This document shows positions 7,316 to 9,694 of a stretch of 9,694 nucleotides of DNA, in pieces. Position numbers and translations under genes: made by a program. This DNA is from CALDCK01 sp050618055. Lineage in GTDB: Bacteria > Myxococcota_A > UBA9160 > SMWR01. Each line of letters opens with the position of its first letter. Position 1 is the stretch's first letter. The notes below the pieces were generated by a model. It was not told the origin of the DNA. It saw only the letters and a program-made list of their open reading frames with translations, and made no database searches. The DNA is taken from contig JBNLVK010000280.1 of the NCBI GenBank assembly GCA_050618055.1, positions 1-9,694 on the forward strand, in the 5' to 3' direction.

Positions 7316-8337
7316 GCGATCCGCGGCCGAAGACCTACACGGCGCGCGTCTGGGCCGAGCTGCGCGCCACGCCGCGCGCCATCTGGGGCCTGCGCATCGT
7401 GCTGGTGCTGGCGGCGGTGGCGCTGTGCGCCGACCTGATCGCCAGCGACAAGCCCTACTACCTGGCCATCGACGGCCAGCACCACTTTCCCCAGGCGCGC
7501 GCCCTGGGCGTGTGGCTGGGGCTCGTCGACTGGCCGGCGGAGCTGGTGAACGCCGACTTCCGCGAGCTGGCCCGCGCCGCCGACCGGGCGCTGTGGCCGC
7601 CCATCCCCTACTCGTCCACCGGTGTGGACATCACCGGCGACGTCTTCGAGGCGCCGTCGGCGGCCCACTGGCTGGGCACCGACGCGCTGGGCCGCGACGT
7701 GGCCGCCGGCATGGTCCACGGCACGCGCATCTCGCTCACCATCGGTCTGGTGGTGGTGGCCATCCAGGCGACCATCGGCATCCTGCTGGGCGGCCTGGCC
7801 GGCTTCTACGGCGGCTGGGTCGACATCGTGCTGTCGCGCCTGTTCGAGCTGATGCTCGGCATCCCCACCTTCTTCCTGATCATCACGGTGGCCGCCATCT
7901 TCCCGCCGTCGATCTACACGATCATGGTGATCCTGGGGCTCACCGGCTGGGTGGGCATCGCGCGCTTCATCCGCGGCGAGTTCCTGAAGGTGCGCGCCCA
8001 GGACTACGTGACCGCCGCCCGCGCCCTGGGCATCTCCGACGGGCGGGTGATGTTCCGCCACATCCTGCCCAACGCGCTGGCGCCGGTGCTGGTCTCCATG
8101 GCCTTCGGCGTGGCCAGCGCCATCCTCACCGAGTCGGGCCTGTCCTTCCTGGGCATCGGCGTGCCCCAGCACCTGGTCACCTGGGGCTCGATCCTCTCCG
8201 AGTCGCGGGCCAGCACCTTCGCCTGGTGGCTCGCGGTCTTCCCCGGCTTCGCCATCTTCCTGACCGTGACCGCCTACAACCTGCTGGGCGACGGGCTGCG
8301 CGACGCGCTGGACCCGAAGCTGGAGATCCGCGGGTGA
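7312..8337 (+). CDS. oppC: Peptide-type ABC transporter permease, OppC family with YejE-like periplasmic insertion
   Basis: The 341-residue inner-membrane subunit is the second half of the channel. Its ATG overlaps the oppB stop as ATGA. Segment 1 is at about 24-44. It is followed by an unusually long periplasmic stretch (about 45-118) containing DKPYYLAIDGQHHFP and LWPPIPYS (94-101). E. coli YejE, of the microcin C/peptide importer YejABEF, has the same kind of insertion with a WPPI-Y motif, so this permease is closer to YejE than to classical OppC. Then come HWLGTDALGRD (119-129), the standard OppC/DppC motif, and about five further membrane segments. The EAA loop TAARALGISD (234-243) is the ATPase contact, and ESGLSFLGIGV and LLGDGLRDALDP close the protein as in the family. 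The symbol is used at family level. Its TGA overlaps the GTG of the ATPase gene. Confidence 0.94.
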   Translation: MSDPRPKTYTARVWAELRATPRAIWGLRIVLVLAAVALCADLIASDKPYYLAIDGQHHFPQARALGVWLGLVDWPAELVNADFRELARAADRALWPPIPYSSTGVDITGDVFEAPSAAHWLGTDALGRDVAAGMVHGTRISLTIGLVVVAIQATIGILLGGLAGFYGGWVDIVLSRLFELMLGIPTFFLIITVAAIFPPSIYTIMVILGLTGWVGIARFIRGEFLKVRAQDYVTAARALGISDGRVMFRHILPNALAPVLVSMAFGVASAILTESGLSFLGIGVPQHLVTWGSILSESRASTFAWWLAVFPGFAIFLTVTAYNLLGDGLRDALDPKLEIRG

Positions 8338-8633
8338 CGCTGCTGCGGCTCCACGATGTGCACGTCTCGTTTCCCACCGCGGCGGGCGACGTCCCGGCGG
8401 TGCGCGGCGTCGACCTGGAGCTCGCCGCCGGCGAGACCCTGGCGGTGGTGGGCGAGTCGGGCTCGGGCAAGACGGTGACGGCGCTGGCGGTGATGGGCCT
8501 GCTCGACCCGCCGGGCCGCGTGGTGCGCGGCAGCATCGAGTTCGACGGCCAGGAGCTCACCGCGATGTCCGCCGAGGAGCTGCGCCGCATCCGCGGCCGG
8601 CGCATCGGCATGGTCTTCCAGGAGCCCATGACC

Positions 8634-8636
8634 TAG
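8634..8636 (+). other. In-frame amber (TAG) codon within oppD
   Basis: TAG follows the codons for F-Q-E-P-M-T and precedes those for L-N-P, so it replaces the conserved Ser after the Q-loop. The paralogous oppF in this window has TCG at the equivalent place (9653-9655), so a single C-to-A change at 8635 accounts for it. Confidence 0.93.
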
Positions 8637-9307
8637 CTGAACCCGGTGTTCACCGTCGGCGACCAGATCGGCGAGGTGCTGCGCATCCACGAGGGCGCCA
8701 GTGCGAAGCAGGCGCGCGAGCGCGTGGTCGAGCTGCTGGGCCACGTGGGCATCCCGGCGCCGGAGAAGCGCGTCGACTCCTACCCCCACGAGATGTCGGG
8801 GGGCATGAAGCAGCGCGTGGTGATCGCCATGGCGCTGGCCTGCAAGCCGGACCTGCTGATCGCCGACGAGCCCACCACCGCCCTCGACGTGACGATCCAG
8901 GCCCAGATCCTCGACCTGCTGGCCGAGCTCCAGCGGGAGATGGGCATGGCGATCCTGCTGATCACCCACAACCTGGGCGTGGTGGCCCACTTCGCCCGCG
9001 ACGTGGCGGTGATGTATGCCGGCAAGGTGGTCGAGCGGGCCAGCGTGCGCGAGCTGTTCGCCCGGCCCGAGCACCCCTACACGCGGGCGCTGCTGCGCTC
9101 GCTGCCGCGCCCCGGTGTGCACGATCGGCTGGAGGCGATCGAGGGCACGGTTCCCTCGCCCCTCGAGCTGCCGCCGGGCTGCGCCTTCGAGGCGCGCTGC
9201 GGCGAGCGGCTCGAGCGCTGCGCCCGCGACGCGCCGCGGCTCGTGCCCGTGGCCGAGGACCACGACGCCGCCTGCTGGCTGCACCCGCAGGTGGTCGCGG
9301 CCGGACC

Positions 9308-9312
9308 GGAGG
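9308..9312 (+). promoter_or_regulatory. Ribosome binding site for oppF inside the end of oppD
   Basis: GGAGG ends four bases before the GTG at 9317, within a GGAGGAGG run that also encodes the final E-E-A of OppD. It could allow some oppF initiation even if ribosomes stop early at the TAG in oppD. Confidence 0.45.
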
Positions 9313-9316
9313 AGGC

Positions 9317-9694
9317 GTGAGCCGGGACGCGAAGACGAACGGCGAGCGGCCGCTGCTCCGCGTGCGCGGGCTGTCGAAGCACTTCCCGGTGCGCAGCGGC
9401 GTGTTCTCGACGGTGGGCGCCTGGGTGAAGGCGGTCGACGACGTGAGCTTCGACATCGACCGCCGCGAGATCTTCGCCCTGGTGGGCGAGTCGGGCTGCG
9501 GCAAGACGACCACCGGCCGCAGCCTGCTGCGGCTCATCGAGCCGACCGCCGGCGAGGTGGAGTTCGACGGCCAGGACGTGCTGGCGCTGTCGCGCGGCGA
9601 GCTGCGGGCCCTGCGCCGCCGCATGCAGATCATCTTCCAGGACCCCTACGGCTCGCTGAACCCGCGCATGACGGTGGGCGGCATCATCGGCGAG
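9317..9694 (+). CDS. oppF: Peptide-type ABC transporter ATPase OppF/DppF, 3'-truncated by the window
   Basis: This is the second ATPase subunit of the importer; 126 codons are visible before the window ends. The GTG at 9317 overlaps the oppD stop as GTGA. The N-terminus reads LLRVRGLSKHFPVRSGVF, then a VKAVDDVSFDI stretch typical of OppF/DppF. Walker A is GESGCGKTT with K63. The sequence continues through LLRLIEPTAGEVEFDGQDV to the Q-loop Q108 in FQDPYGSLNPRMTVGG. Ser113 of S-L-N-P is encoded by TCG, the intact counterpart of the TAG codon in oppD. Signature, Walker B and the C-terminal domain lie outside the window. An alternative in-frame GTG at 9362 would remove the conserved first strand, so 9317 is preferred. 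Confidence 0.93.
   Translation, partial: MSRDAKTNGERPLLRVRGLSKHFPVRSGVFSTVGAWVKAVDDVSFDIDRREIFALVGESGCGKTTTGRSLLRLIEPTAGEVEFDGQDVLALSRGELRALRRRMQIIFQDPYGSLNPRMTVGGIIGE

Larger units (their letters stand above)
8334..9320 (+). pseudogene. oppD: Peptide-type ABC transporter ATPase OppD/DppD, interrupted by an in-frame TAG
   Basis: This would be one of two ATPases powering the importer. The GTG at 8334 overlaps the oppC stop as GTGA. Read straight through, the gene has 328 codons, a normal OppD/DppD length, with motifs in order: Walker A GESGSGKT (40-47), Q-loop Q96 in FQEPMT, signature MSGGM (154-158), Walker B IADEP with catalytic E179, switch H212 (THNLGVV), and the C-terminal oligopeptide-transporter domain with PYTRALL. 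That domain has C283, C289, C296 and C314, spaced like the cysteines that bind a 4Fe-4S cluster in some DppD-type ATPases. Codon 101 (8634-8636) is TAG where the family has Ser of S-L-N-P. As written, translation ends after 100 residues, without signature or Walker B. A downstream GTG at 8646 could start a 224-residue fragment. No frameshift is present. A true null, a sequence error or suppression are all possible. Confidence 0.9.

Noticed and set aside
7192..8172. A 326-codon open frame on the minus strand opposite oppC
   Set aside because: It is a shadow of oppC with biased Gly/His/Asp/Gln composition and no plausible start context.
8634..8636. TAG as a pyrrolysine codon
   Set aside because: The site is normally Ser, the protein is not a methylamine methyltransferase, and no pyl genes are visible. 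Ser-type suppression or a sequence error is more reasonable.

Overview
The window is a dense, very GC-rich stretch (about 70% GC by eye, strong G/C at third codon positions). All genes lie on the + strand and no gap exceeds about 105 bases. Three successive genes encode lipoproteins, one of them LolB-like, so the organism should be Gram-negative. Style and gene content suggest a high-GC deltaproteobacterial-type lineage such as Myxococcota or a relative. That placement is inference from gene style, not from a marker gene.

Layout. (1) Positions 2-1162 hold the 3' part of a group I (NifS/IscS-type) cysteine desulfurase; its first few codons are outside the window. (2) After 34 bases comes cysC (adenylylsulfate kinase, 1197-1811, TTG start). 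(3) A short gap with a GC hairpin leads to a long TPR lipoprotein (preferred start 1915, end 3681). (4) A LolB/LolA-fold-like lipoprotein (3678-4469, GTG start) overlaps its stop. (5) A complete peptide/nickel-type (Opp/Dpp/Yej) ABC importer follows: lipid-anchored solute-binding protein (4466-6283), permease B (6287-7315, TTG start), permease C with a YejE-like periplasmic insertion (7312-8337), ATPase D (8334-9320) and ATPase F (9317 to the window end, incomplete).

From the TPR gene onward nearly every junction is a 4-base ATGA or GTGA overlap (OppA to OppB is a 3-base gap), so this block looks like one translationally coupled operon. It joins envelope lipoproteins to an oligopeptide-type importer. 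The desulfurase and cysC share a sulfur theme and may form a separate small unit upstream.

The main anomaly is in ATPase D. An in-frame TAG at 8634-8636 falls where the family has the Ser of the post-Q-loop S-L-N-P motif. The frame is intact on both sides, the read-through length (328 codons) is normal for the family, and the paralogous ATPase F has TCG at the same place. A single C-to-A change at 8635 explains it. The options are a sequencing or assembly error, a recent null mutation, amber suppression or recoding, or reinitiation giving a split ATPase. All eight other stop codons in the window are TGA. Apart from this the region looks like ordinary chromosomal housekeeping and transport genes; I found no mobile element, CRISPR array, RNA gene or defence system.
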